Assembly: GCA_950295325.1 (NCBI GenBank)
Contig: OX485807.1
Coordinates: 16,459,001-16,523,000 of the forward strand
Direction of reading: 5' to 3'
DNA: 64,000 nucleotides
From: Polytrichum commune
Lineage: Eukaryota; Streptophyta; Polytrichopsida; Polytrichales; Polytrichaceae
Part shown: positions 35,589-48,109 of the stretch, one piece after another
Layout of the letters: each line of letters opens with the position of its first letter
How positions within the stretch are numbered: the stretch's first letter is position 1
Made by a program: the position numbers and the translations under genes
The notes under the pieces: model-generated
Database searches by the model: none
Told to the model about the DNA's origin: nothing
The model's input: only the letters and a program-made list of their open reading frames with translations

Positions 35589-36110
35589 TTAAGTGCACAA
35601 TTTTTTTTGACAAAAATCGGGGTTCATACTTAATTGTTTGAACATATCATGTAGAGTCATTTGCCGCGAACGCATGATTTTTTTATGCTTGACATTCGAT
35701 GTCAGTTTGTTAACGTTTCGCTGCAACGTCTCAAACGATCGTTGCAGTTCATCATACATCTATCTAGCTTCCATTTGAACATCGACGCAAAGCAATTGGT
35801 CGTCAATGTCGACAATAGTGTTGTGTAGAGCTTCAAAGCCTTTGACGTCGGTAGCACTTTCAGATTCACCAAATGTCTCGATAGGCTGGATTTCGTCATG
35901 GATAGGTGGCTCTTCTTTGATCCGCATCGTTTCCAGAACTTCATCAACGTCATGTAGCACAACAACACATTGTTCTTCGTTGTTTGCGTCATCAAACATT
36001 GCCGGCTTGCTCGGCGCGTTCAGCTTGCTGAACTCTGCACCGATCTCACATCGTCGGGCTTCGGTCAAGCGGGTTGCCTCAGGTTTCATCCGTTCACCGT
36101 TGTGATTCAT
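35589..36110 (-). pseudogene. Unknown coiled-coil protein remnant with in-frame TAG
   Basis: An acceptor (CATTTTCTAG, ending about 36122) precedes an ATG at 36110. The frame reads 116 codons: KPEATRLTEARRCEIGAEFS, FDDANNEEQCVVVLHDVDEV and an acidic tail. It meets TAG at 35760-35762 and then stays open 56 more codons with a helical, heptad-like run (MYDELQRSFETLQRNVNKLT) to TAA at 35589. The codon next to the TAG is read through without loss of coding character, so the TAG looks like a nonsense change (CAG is the simplest ancestor). Composition is richer in CG than the flanks. Family unknown. Alternatively it is a live gene ending at the TAG. Confidence 0.5.
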
Positions 36111-36527
36111 CGAATCAGAGGGTCTAGAAAATGATATGAACAAAGTACGCACCTACCAACTAATTGTGCACCAACGGCTCCAGTTCAAAGTGGATACCTA
36201 AGCGGGAGATTACTGTAAAGAGGTCAAATTAGAAAGGAAAAAAAGTAACTAAGTAACGTGAGCCATGTACCTGAAATTTGCAGTTCAAAATGTCATCTCA
36301 CAGCAGAAATGATCTTTCAATCCTGAAAATGGCTGTTAGCAGGTCTAAATTTGCGCAGAAAGGGAAGATCTGACCTACCACCTTCAAGCTCGTGGCCTCA
36401 CTGTTCTGTCATCAGATCTGTGGGATGGCCAACTTTTTCATTATATGGTTGCATTTGGGTCCCCTAAAAAAGGAAGGAAGGAAAGAAAGAAAGAAAGAAC
36501 CAGCAAAGTGGGACTCAAGTCCTATAA

Positions 36528-37245
36528 GGTAGAGGGTGCTAAAATCAACACCCCATCCAAAATCAACACCTATAAACGCCTCCCAATTGCCAACACTCTA
36601 CAACCTTGAACCGTATCCAGCGGTGTAGAAGTGTCTAGGCCCACGGAGACACAGTTTTAGGTGCCATTATGGTGCCACCTCAGAGCGGCCTCCACTACCT
36701 CCATGTAGGCTAGGTAACATGCTCCATTCTATCTCGGGTTGGTTCAAGGTGGGATTAAGGTGGATTGTCAATGCCTATTCTAGCCATTCTATTCACAACG
36801 CCAAGGAGGTAGGCCCACAAAGCACAAAAGGGTCATCTCCTGGGATGCAAGGGGGTTGGTTCCCATGATGCAAGGTGATGGTTTTGCAAGCGAACTGGGT
36901 GGGATCGTGGAGGTAGCCGTGTGGCTTTGCGTGTCATTACTACTTGGGCTTTGATGTAGTTTGGGTCTAGTACCCAACTATGTTGTGTTGGTTCTAGGCA
37001 ATGAAGGTGGGGGTCCTCATCATATGTGAGGTCACCATAGACGGGGCCTATGGATTGGTTTAAGGAAGCTAGCAGTTTTGACTTTCAATATTCATCAAAT
37101 ATTCAATTGAGACTAAAAATTGTTTTTTCTTTCTTGGTACCTATGTTTAGCCCAAAGGCTAATATGAATATATATTTCATATATCAACCACATAGCCATA
37201 TGTATGTGCAATAGCTTAAAGTGTTGGTTTAAGCACCCTCTACCT
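36528..37245 (-). mobile_element. Tourist-like element, family C copy 2
   Basis: Ends are GGTAGAGGGTGCTAAAATCA and GGTTTAAGCACCCTCTACC. TAA flanks both sides (36525-36527 and 37246-37248). The body is the inverse of copy 1 at 26156-26988 (e.g. ATAGCCATATGTATGTGCAA), with small gaps. Confidence 0.75.
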
Positions 37246-37278
37246 TAACTGTGAAGCAATTGTGATGGGTGAGTCGGA

Positions 37279-40200
37279 CACTAAAGCACCCCCTATCGAG
37301 CTTTGTTTGTCTAAGAATATGTCGTCCCTAGCTCACGCGTTAGTGTCCATGCTAAAATTTATTGGTCCTGCCCATGGTGTTGCCCGCAACTTGCCTGACA
37401 GGACGGAACCATGGACGGAGTGAGCTCTGACGACGTTACTCATCCTTTGAGCATGGACCTTTCTCGGACGTTGGGAATGTTCTATGCTCCCATCTCATTG
37501 GTTTTGCATCACATTTGCTAATGTGTTATGCAACGAGATTTGTTGAATGTGTTATATGCCGAGATTTGTGGAATGTGTTATGCACCGGATCCAGATCTAC
37601 AACTGTGCCCTGCAACAAAATTAACGGATCTAAACTTGTTAATCCGCATAACTATTTCATGTTACAAATAGTGTTTGTTTATCAAGTGGTTTTCCTCTCT
37701 AAGCTTGTGATGCCAAGATTCTATACTTTTAATGCAAACACCTTATAGGTTGTGCATGAGTATTTACGATCGCACTTAATTCGATTATGTACTAGTAGGT
37801 GATGTGATGTTATGAGTCTTTGCTACGTTTGATGATCATGTTGATTATTTAATATCTAACATTCACATCAATTTAGACCCATGATAGTTATGTACTCGTT
37901 CAACTAGATCACCACTTATGAATTTATGAGTTTCTATTCATCTAGTTAATCTAGCTGGTTTAATGATGCAAACTTGTTGATTAAATAAAATATATTTATA
38001 TGCACATAACATATTGATCTGTTAAGTGTTGCGGTTGCAACATAGTTAATCAAGACATGGCTGAAAACAAGTTGTAATTTGCACAAAACGCTTACAATTC
38101 TCATTACACGAGAGCCAACTTCATGGATCTCAAACCCAACTACAAGACATATGACAAAGATGCTAGATCTTATCCGGTTGCTTTTCCAATTGTACAAGCA
38201 AATTTGTAATTGAAATTTTGAGTATTGACTCAATACCCACCAAAAAGCCCATTTACATTTGAGGACCTCCAACGAACTTAACAAATTATCTTTGGGACTG
38301 GTCGTTACAACACCATGAATTATGCAATCATACCTTGGGCGAGGTTTAATGACTTTATAATTGGTGAACAAAACAACTTCTTCCCCTATTAATCATCTCA
38401 TGGATTGGTTTCAGGTGTGACTAGTATACTACACAAGTAGTTGATATTAACTATTGTGTCATGAAGCTTTATACGTTTCATGTTCTCATTGGATGTATAA
38501 GATCACCAAGAGGTGGAGGTAGTGACAATTTCATTGTTTGAATAACAAGGATCCACACCTTGGGGTTATCTCCAGCTTAAATCACGAGCCATTACAAACA
38601 AATGGTGAGGAGTTGGTAGAGGAAAGCATAGTGATTGAATCGCAAAAAATATGCGTAATATCCAAACAAGGAAAGATAACACAACGTTATTCCCTATATG
38701 CGACAACGACCATTCCTAGAAAAAAACATGAAAACTTTTGTGAAGGATTTGCTAGAGGATCAGCCAAGAGGCATGTTGCTTATAGTAGGAAATAGAGTTT
38801 GCTAGGGTAGTATCATAAATGATAAATGAAAATTTCATCATTAATTTCCCAAATATTAAAATTCAATAAATGATGCGTATTCTAAATGTTCTACACAACA
38901 CATATTGCATGACACATTGCATAACACATTTTGCATAATACATTCTAGATGACATATTCTACAATATATATTTTCTATGACACATTATGCATGAAGTATT
39001 TTGTACAACATTTTTTGCATGACACTTTCTACATGCTAGGAAATGATGTAGATTAGAGTAATTTTTTAGAATAACATTTTATTTCATGATTGAACATTAG
39101 CTTGAGCTGACATAATTAGTCAAGTGCATATAATGGTTAATATGGTTTGCAAATGTTGTACCAAAGGTCTATCCTAAAATCATTCTTCATAATCGAAGTT
39201 CTTACTTCCTTGGTTTGGTAATATGTTTTATCCTTGAAAAAAAAGATGACTACGCCACTAGCTTGTTGGCCATTCCTAGATGAAAGCACATGTAGAATGC
39301 TAGAGTAAGGCAACCAAACAAGATATATGACATCATTGTAACTTGCCTCGTAGTTGGGTTTGAGGTCCACTAAGTTGACTCCATGTAATGAAAATTGGAA
39401 GTGTTTTGTGCAAACTACAACCTGTTTCTAGCCATGTCTTGATTAACTATCTTATTGTTTCCATATCTTATTGGTTTTGCACCACACTTGCTCATGTGTT
39501 ATGCAAACGAGATTTGCTAATGTGTTGTGCACCAAATTTATGGAATGTGTTATGCACTGAGATCTGTTGAATGTATTATGTGCTGAGATTTGTGGAATGT
39601 GTTATGCACTAGCTAGATTCAAATCTACAAATGTGTTCAACGAAATTAACAGATATAGGACTTGTTAATGTGCATAACTATTTCATACAAATAATGCATG
39701 CAATCAAGTGGTTTTCCTCTCTAAGCATGTGCTGTCAAAATTCTATACCTCACTGCAAACATCTTGTAGGTTGTGCATGAGTATTTATGATTGCGCTCAA
39801 TTCAATTATGTACTAGTAGTTGATGTTATGTTATGAGATATTGCTACATCCAGTGACTATATTAACTATTTATAATCTACCATTCATATCAATGTAGACC
39901 CATGATTGTCATGTATTTATTCGAATGAATCATCACTTATGAGTTTCTAATCAACTAGCTAAATTAGTTGGTTTAATAACACAGACTTGTTGATCTAATA
40001 ACATATATCTACATACACATAACATATTGATTTGCTAAGTTTGGCGGTTGCAACATAATTAATCAAGAAATGGTTGGAAACAAGTTGTAATTGGCGCAAA
40101 ACACTTACAATTCTTATTATATGAGAGTCAACTTCATGAGCCTCAAACCCAACTACGAGACAAATGACAAAGATGCTAGATCTTATCCGGTTGCCTTTCC

Positions 40201-42341
40201 AATTGTGCAAGCAATTTTGTAATTGAAATGATGAGAATTGACTCAGTACACACCAAAAAATCCATTTTCATTTGAGGACCTCTAGTGGAATTAATAAGTT
40301 ATTTTTGAAAACGGACGTTACAATATCATGACATGTGTAATCATACTTTGGGAGAGGTTTAATGACTTCATAGCTAGTGAACAAAACATTGACTTCTTCC
40401 CTTGTTAATCATCTCATGGATTGGTGTTGGGTGTGGTATAATTTATAAGTAGTTGATATTAATTATTGTGCCATGAAACCTTATACATTCAATGCTCTCA
40501 TTTGATGTGTAAGATCACCAAGAGGTGGAGGTAGCGATAGTTTCATTGTGTGGATGGCAAGGATGCATGCCTTAGATTATCTCTAGTTGAAATCACGAGC
40601 CATCACAAAGTAAAGGTGAGGGAATTGGTAAAGAGAAACATAATGATTTAATCATAAGAGATGTGTGCAATTTCCAAAAAGAAGATAACACAACACAATT
40701 CCTTACATGTGACAACGACCATTCCTTGAAAAAACATAAAAACTTTCCTGAAGGATCCACTAGAGGATCAACCAAGAGGCATGTTGCTTACAAGAGGAAA
40801 TAAAGTTTGCTAAAGTAGTATCAGAAATGTTAAATGAAATTGTATTCTTTCATTGCAAAAATAACAAAATTCAATAAATGATGTGTATCTTAGATGTTCT
40901 ACACAACACATACTACACAACACATTGCATAACACATTTTGCATAATACAATCTGTATGACATATTCTACATGATATATTTTGTATGACACATTATGTAT
41001 GACACATTTTGTACAACATTTTCTACATGACGCTTTATGTAAGACACTTTGTGCATGACACTTTCTACATCCTATAAAAATAGATTGATACACATAAGAG
41101 TATTTTTTAAAAGAACATTTTATTTCATGGGTGAATATTAGCTTGAGTTGACATAATTAATCAAATGCATAATTCTAATGGTTAACCTAGTTTGTAAATG
41201 TTGTGGCTAAATTCTCTCCTAAAATCATTCTTTATGATCAAAATTCCTACTTCCGTGGATTCGGTAATATGTTTTGTCCTTGAAAAAATAAAAATAAAAA
41301 TAAAAAATCTACACCACTAGCTTGTTGGCCATTACCAGATGAAAGGACATGTTGCATGCTAGAGTAAGGCAACCGGATCATATTTGGCATCATTGTAGTT
41401 TGTCTAGTAATTGGGTTTGAGGTCCATGAAGTAGACTCTCATGTAATGAGAATTGTAAGTTTCTTGTACAAAATTACAACATGTTTTCAACCATGTCTTG
41501 ATTAACTATGCTATAACCGCAAAATTTAGCAAATCAATATGTTATGTGTAAGTAGATATACGTTATAAGATCAATAAGTCTACGTTATTAGACCAACTAG
41601 ATGAACTAACCAATTAGAGACTCATAACTCATAAGTGATGATCTAGTAGAACAAGTACAAAACAATCATGGGTCTATATTGCTACAAATGGTAGATTGTA
41701 ATCAATCAACATAGTCATTAGACATAGCAAATTCTCACAAGATCAAATCAACTACCAATACATAATTGAATTGAGTGCAATCCGAGATACTCATGTACAA
41801 CCTACAGATCATGTGAATGTAGGCATAGAACAAGAGGGCGTTTGCATTGAGATATAGAATCTTAGCATCACAAGCTTAGAGAGGAAAACCACTTGATTAC
41901 ATGCATTATTTGTATGAAATAGTTGTGTGCATTAACAAGCTTAGATCCATTAATTTCGTTGGAGAACACATTGTAGATATGATTAATAACACATTTGAAG
42001 ATCTTGATTTGGTGCATAATATATTTGTAGATATGGTGCATAGCGCAATCCACGTATCTCGGTGCATAACACATTCCACATATTTGATGCATAACAAATT
42101 AGCAAATGTAATGCATAATCAAGGAGATGGGAGTAGGGAACGTTCCCAATGTTTGAGGAAGGTCTATGGCTCGAAGGATGACTAACGTTGTCAAGGTTAA
42201 CTCCGTCCACCGTTTGGTTTAGTTATACAAATTGCAAGCATTAGTGTGGGCATGACTAGTAAATTCTAGTATGGGCACTAATGCATAGGCCATGGGTGGT
42301 GGATTCTTAAGTGGACAAAGCTCGACAGGGATGCTTTAGCG
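37279..42341. mobile_element. ~5-kb foldback element with CACTA-like ends, non-autonomous
   Basis: The left end reads CACTAAAGCACCCCCTATCG; the right end is the inverse of CGCTAAAGCATCCCTGTCG. About 80 bp of end sequence align and longer arms (37279 to ~38150 against ~41400-42341) are inverted copies. The interior is a tandem duplication (period ~1.97 kb; 37496-39460 and 39468-41510). Subterminal units such as GAATGTGTTATGCACCGAG recur at 37515-37590, 39490-39605 and 42010-42110. Arrays of ~16 bp (ACACATTTTGCATGAC-like) are at 38891-39036 and 40899-41065. No transposase was seen. Three-base flanks (GGA, TCT) do not match, so CACTA membership is an inference. Confidence 0.6.
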
Positions 42342-42354
42342 TCTAGCGGCGGGT

Positions 42355-43370
42355 ACTTCAACATCCACCATACATTGATATTTGATGATCGTGAGACTAA
42401 CTTAAGTTGTTCATCTTTCCAATTGATGAGCCTCCACTAGCCCAATATAAAATCAAATGTTGAATACCATTATCCTACTCCAATGTAAATGGAACTAAAC
42501 TCGAATGTTCTAAAATTTAAGTGTGTATTTAAATTTGGTTGATTTTTTAATATACGGAAGGCAAAAGTCGACCATCACTAAAACATAATAATGTGTATGG
42601 GCCTTAGAGCATGATCACACGGTGTACACTAGACACTAACACTAACACAAAGTGGTTGTTGCATTGGGTAACGTTATTTTATAGGGGAATAGTGCATATG
42701 TATGTATCACACACTCATTGTATACATGCTTTATAAATCATGAGTCACATGATCAAAAATAATACATATGCAATGGAAGACATGGTGGTGGTGGTGGTGG
42801 TGGTGGTGAGGCCATCGCCCCACCATTCTTACATGTAACATTATAATTTATTTTTTATTTTAAAAAAAAAATCCAAAGAAAAAGAGCCACATGCCAAAGA
42901 TTCTTTCCCAAAACAAACATGTGACAAAAGAAAGAGGAGATATTTGCATAAAGGTGGGGGACTACAAGTGCAGAAGGTGGGTATGGTGGCAGAAACCCAA
43001 GGGAGGAGGTGGCCATATAGCCAACATGGTGACATGGCATGGGCAATAGGACAAATGTATGATATTTAATATAAAGAAAATGAAGTTGATGTTTCTTCTT
43101 CTCTTAAAGCACACCATGGGGGCTAATGAACATGGGCTTAATATGGGCGAATGAGGTTGGGTTGACACAAGCTATTCATTCATATGCAACAGGGTGGGAC
43201 GGCATAGGTCCAAGCTACACTAAATATGATATCTAGTATCATCTATTCTAATTGTCTTGCTTTTATCCTATTTGTAAAGGCAACTTCATTGCACATATCA
43301 ATGTATATGAATTGATGTTTTGGATTAATCTAAGTAATATACAAGTTTGACTCATGATTACAATGTGACA
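42355..43370. other. AT-rich intergenic sequence
   Basis: A TGG microsatellite lies at 42784-42808. No gene or complete element was seen. Confidence 0.4.
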
Positions 43371-43374
43371 CTTA

Positions 43375-44181
43375 GAGCCGCTTTACACACGGACCAATAA
43401 CTATGATGATGAAAATCTTAGGGCTCTTCAAAATCATCCAAAGGTCATTCCCTGGTGAGTAGAAATCCAATTTTGCAATTGATGGGCCCTCAAGCTTAGT
43501 GTGAAGTGAAAGTAGACCATGTTGAGGGACCGCAACATATTTTATGGACAATTCAAAATAGTAAGTGGTAAGGGTCCCTCACCATGACAATGTATAAATT
43601 CTAAAAGTCAATGACACTTTAATTGCTTGCCACAACCTGTAATTTTGGGTTGGCCCCACCTACAATATTGTTGTTGGACATAACGCAATATTTTGTAGAC
43701 CATGAGACATCATCCACTTGGTGCATGTAGGATGCCACGTAGATTTCTCATCCATTTGAATTTCTTTGGTCAATCAAGCCCTCAAGCTCTAAGGTAGTTG
43801 GGACTAAAGTGACTCGTTTTCTTAATCAGACCCCTATGTATGATTGGTGTGTGGTTCAGTGAGGATCAAAGAGCAAACACCATAAAGACACGTGTTCAAA
43901 AAAGACTGGACTACGTCTTCACATATCAATAACTCCTCTACACTCAACAATGAACACAATCAGGACAACCTATGTCGCCAATCACGACATCAACAAACAT
44001 GCACTTCTAATAACCATGGCTAAATAAGGAGAGGTCCGATTTTCAATCCGGGTTTGGCATATCTTTCATTGTATATTTAGTAATGCAACACGAGTTTTGT
44101 TATGTAAATCTAACCAGTCGAGGTTGGGGAACACAAGAAATGAACCAAATAACACCCACATTTGTTAGTGTAAAGTGGCCC
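43375..44181. mobile_element. Tourist-like element, family A relative, 807 bp
   Basis: The left end GAGCCGCTTTACACACGG is mirrored by GTGTAAAGTGGCCC. A perfect TTA duplication flanks it (43372-43374, 44182-44184). The first third follows the family A order. It is longer than copies 1-4, with unrelated inner sequence, and has no transposase frame. Confidence 0.75.
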
Positions 44182-44591
44182 TTATATTGGGGACTGCCAA
44201 TAAGGGAGAAACTATAAGTAGCACCTGTAGGACTTTTATATGGTACCGATTGTGCTCGAGAATATCAAACAACTAGTACAACTATATATATATATATACC
44301 CACACATATATACATATTTGGGAGTTGGGGCCCACCTACACGTGGCTAAAGCCGACCAAGGCACACTAATTCATGGTGGATTTGAAGTGGGTGACATGTG
44401 GGTGACTTGATTATGCCCCAAATTGTTGATCCTAGTGTTTCCAAGTCAACCGGTTGCACGTTGTGAACTTTTGGTTTTTCTTTTATTGATTTGAAGTATA
44501 TTTCATAGATTCCTCTAATATGGTTGGTAATTTACCTAAAGTCTTGAACTTCAATTGATTATTTCTCAAACTCAACTGGTTCATCTGTAAC

Positions 44592-44815
44592 TACACTAAA
44601 TGTTGTATTTTAGTGTCACTTACTATTTGGAATTACGCAATGTTGTAATTGTGACATGAATTTCTCATTTTTGGCCAACGAAGGTTAAATTGATTGTTTG
44701 GACATTATAGAACATCAACATCTTTGCTTGGTACAAAAGTATAGTAACAATTAAAAAAGAGAGCATTGTGTGACTCCAAATAGTAAGTGATACTAAATAC
44801 AATATTTGATGCATA
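44592..44815. mobile_element. MITE family B, copy 4
   Basis: CACTTACTATTTGGAATTAC at the left is mirrored by GTGTGACTCCAAATAGTAAG at the right, with outer ATGTTGTATTTTAGTG and CTAAATACAATATTTGATG. The interior contains GGACATTATAGAACATCAAC, shared with copies 3, 5 and 6. Confidence 0.7.
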
Positions 44816-44819
44816 GTCA

Positions 44820-45905
44820 GTTCTCACCTTCATTGATTCCATATGGAAACAACCTAGTGGGAAATTGTAAGGACGTGAAGACACATTTTTGAGATATTAC
44901 TCCTTTGGTAAGATGAATTTACAAAAGTGCAAACTCAATTTCATGATTTTACAAACCAATTTAGCAATAGGTTTTTACCAATTTCATTGGAATCTTAAAC
45001 CAAGTTCACTATATAGACAATCAATTTAACTACACTCTCAAATCCCCAAGATTGAGCTTTCCAACCACATTGGGTTTGTGTTGCTTGCTTTGATGTACAG
45101 TAATCAAAGACCAAAGAATGAACCGGCACTGCTTGGTTATGGTTTTAGGTACTATAATGAAAGACCAAAGAAAAATCGATGTCAAGGTTAGAGGCTTTTA
45201 GGTAAACACAAAACAAATAGGAACCCATGAGAAGGCAAAGAATGTGAAACAACGAGGCGAGAAGTTGAGAATACGACAACCACGTAGCAAAAACCTTTAT
45301 GAAATTGGTTTGGAAGATTCATGATGTTGCTAGAGCTAAACGTCCACTATCATGAAACTGAGGTGTGCCACGTGTCAAGTCGGTTTAGAAGAATCACGAA
45401 CTTGTTTAGAAGGTTCATGAAATTGGTAGAACATTCTGGTAACATTGGTTGGAAGGTTCATGATACAACTTGGAACCTTCATGGATTTGAGTTTGCTCAT
45501 TTGGTGAAGTTATCTCACCAAAGGAGTAATTAGTGGCGTGTATGTTTGACAAATTCCATTTGGCGTTCAACTTCAAATCCAAATGTCAAGTGACGTTTTC
45601 AAAAACAAAAATGAACGTTAATTGACATCTACAATTTCTTCTAAAATGTCACCTCAACGTCACATGCCTAGTAAATACGTGTCAATTGACGTGTGTTTTT
45701 TCTTTTTCCTTCACAAATCACACTACATGTCAAATTCTAGATTGTGTGTGTGTCAATTAACTTGCTTCCTTTTTCTACATTTTCCTATTTTTGGTGTGTG
45801 TGTGCACGCAAGTTTTTGCATGCCAAATGTCAAAATTTTGAGACAACTTTGTCAAAAATACACACTGATAAGTAGTGTAGTCTTTGGGTCATTTGTATAT
45901 TATTC
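44820..45905. other. AT-rich intergenic sequence
   Basis: TCATGA...TTGG-type phrases recur at 45295-45500 (GAAGATTCATGA, GAAGGTTCATGA x3). No gene was recognised. Confidence 0.35.
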
Positions 45906-45910
45906 AAGTA

Positions 45911-46648
45911 CAGTCTACCCTCTATAAATGTTAACCCTCGGGAGTGGATCAAAATTAACATTTATAGAGGTGTTAATAGTTAACAATTATAAATTTATTT
46001 TTTTGAGCAATATACAAATCTTAACATTTATAAATATAAGCGATTGTGAAGAGTCCTTGTGAGAGAATACCATTCAATAAATTGCAAACCCAATCAAAAC
46101 TTTATTCAATATCAAGTTTACAAATCACGGGTGAAGTATGAATCAATGGTTCTTTGGTGAGATTCATCTGCATGCACAACTTGCAAATATTTCTCAATCT
46201 GCACCAACAAACCCACATACTTGGACACATCACATGAACGTGATCCCATGTACCTTCTAATGCTACCAAAACTAGATTGCAAGTCACTATAAGATGGAAT
46301 GGGTTCCACCTCACACTCCTCTCCCTCACAATCATCATATGAGACATTAGAAGTCCCACCAATAGAGCCTAAAACATCCCATACATCCTCTTCGCTGCCC
46401 TGTGCCTCGCCCTAACGCATGGTGAGAGAGAGAGGAATGTAACTGGATGTGTAGTTTTTATCATCCATATTATGCTTGTATTTCATTCGTTAACATTTAT
46501 AGAGTCAAATTTACAAAGAAGGGAGTACCATTTTGTTAACAGTTAACACGTTTAACATTTATAGTGTGCAATATGTGGGGAGTAGAAGAAAATTAACATT
46601 TAGAGAAGGTTAACACTTATAGGTGTAACATTTATAGAGGGTGGACTG
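45911..46648 (-). mobile_element. pogo-like (Tc1/mariner) element, internally deleted
   Basis: The 738-bp element has ends CAGTCTACCCTCTATAAATG and the inverse CATTTATAGAGGGTGGACTG. TA flanks both sides (45909-45910, 46649-46650). CAGT...CCTCTATAA ends with a TA target site match plant pogo/Emigrant elements. Inner inverted blocks (TTAACATTTATAGAGG) repeat. It carries a transposase remnant at 46118-46418. Confidence 0.85.
46118..46418 (-). pseudogene. C-terminal remnant of a pogo-type transposase
   Basis: From a stop at 46419 to TGA at 46118 the frame stays open for ~100 codons. It is acidic (SYDDCEGEECEVEPIPSYSD), then reads LQSSFGSIRRYM and LLVQIEKYLQVVHADESHQR, ending TIDSYFTRDL. Plant pogo transposases commonly end with a paired-helix segment and a QTTITDFF-like tail, which this resembles. 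The DDE domain and DNA-binding part are missing and there is no ATG, so it cannot encode an active enzyme. Confidence 0.65.
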
Positions 46649-46659
46649 TATAGTACTTC

Positions 46660-47312
46660 CAGAGAGCTTCTGAAGATTTCGCTTCCTGAAATAGCTCGCA
46701 CAATCATTGCAACAGCATGCAATCAAAGCCCAAGTTACACGTACAGTAGAATTGTTCAGTGGCATTATTAAAAGTATCGATTCTTCACTTATAGTGTGTC
46801 TGTGTGTGTGTGCGCATGCGGCGCCTATTATCCTTCCATCTCTATATCCTTACTTTACCGTTGGATTTTGCGGGAAGAATGTTCACTTACAACACGCTAG
46901 CAGATGTAAATTTCTAAAAATGCCGCAATTATTTTGACGGAGTTGCCGGAAATGGGTTGTGATGATCAATTACAACTTGAGATTCTCTTATTTTAAGGTG
47001 CCTGGTTCTGTTTCTACCACAACCTATTCAAGGCGCACACACACGCTGTATAATGTAGGCATCAAAATGGTATTCCAAACAACACATCGTAACCTTCCTC
47101 AGAAAAAACTTGGGAAAACAGCCAAGAATGGCATGCATGCTCTCGTTTTTTTAAGGCGAGCTATGAGGGCGAGTAGATTCTTGTGTACTTGTTACCAGAG
47201 CATGTCGTTAGAAAATGAAGTACATTGTTTGAACAAAGCTTTGGTAAAATGATGTTGGAAGGCGTTGAGTTTTGATGTGAAATGCTCTCTACCAAAAATG
47301 AAAAAATATGTA
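46660..47312. other. Intergenic sequence
   Basis: The frame at 46959-47252 (+) has no recognised motif. A TG microsatellite lies at 46797-46812. Confidence 0.3.
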
Positions 47313-47601
47313 TTAGAGTTGACTTTGAAGTCTCTTGTGAACTTGTGTTTTGGTACGGAGTTTCTCCTCGGTGTTGAGATTTAGGATGTTTAAGGAATGT
47401 TCAAGTGGTGTTGGAGCCTCTAATTCCAGTGAAATTAAGGGGGCGCATTCGACTTTGGTTGAAAGATAGTTATGTAAAATTGCATTCTTTACCAAACTTT
47501 CCAGAGCACCGTTTTAGGTGCTTTCATGAGTTTTCCATGAAGTTCATTTTCTATGTAGTTGTCTTTTGGGCTAAAGTCAAATGCCTCCCCGATGCCTTGC
47601 A
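47313..47601 (-). pseudogene. Frameshifted coding remnant, unknown
   Basis: On the minus strand MQGIGEAFDFSPKDNYIENE continues with LHGKLMKAPKTVLWKVW and then TAA. A neighbouring frame carries on with VKNAILHNYLSTKVECAPLI and ends LRTKTQVHKRLQSQL. The change of frame without change in character suggests an old frameshift. The family is not recognised; it may be transposon-derived. Confidence 0.3.
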
Positions 47602-47857
47602 TCCTTCATTCCACCAAAACTAGGGGTTCCCAGCACCACTTGAACATCCCTTACCCATTATGAAATGTCAAAAGTGGGGAGGAACTCCCTACCAAGACAT
47701 GAGTTTTTTTAGAGACTTTAAGCTTATCACTATTATACAAAGTGATTATATACTCTAGTGTCCTCAACTTTGTACAACCACATAAAGTGTATGAGAGGGC
47801 TTCAATCTTGAACATTGATTTTCATTCACTAGGACCCCCATTCAAGGCCATGGCTAG

Positions 47858-48105
47858 ATGCCCACCTCTTGGAGTTGGGCCCCAAACAACTAATACTGAG
47901 GTAAAGGGGGTCCAATACAACCCATGCCATGTAGGTTTGTGGTTAATTAATCCCATGTGGATCTCTCTAGAATGATTTGAGTCCTTTGACGTTCATTATG
48001 AGGTTGCATCGTCTAAACAACATGTTACAATGTGATTGATTTTTTAATATTTTTCTTGTTTTTTAGTCTGGTACTAGTGGTAGGGCCCAACTCAACGAGG
48101 TAGGA
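47858..48105. mobile_element. Family D relative
   Basis: GGCTAGATGCCCACCTCTTG and GAGTTGGGCCCC at the left match the ends of 3092-3894. The right side retains GGGCCCAACTCAACGAG but not the outermost bases. Confidence 0.45.
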
Positions 48106-48109
48106 GTAT

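Noticed and set aside
38891-39036. CRISPR-like array of 16-bp repeats
   Set aside because: Repeats are degenerate, have no spacers of constant length, and lie in a plant transposon.
46959-47252. 97-codon plus-strand frame
   Set aside because: Followed by many stops, no recognisable motif; the opposite strand nearby shows an unrelated remnant.
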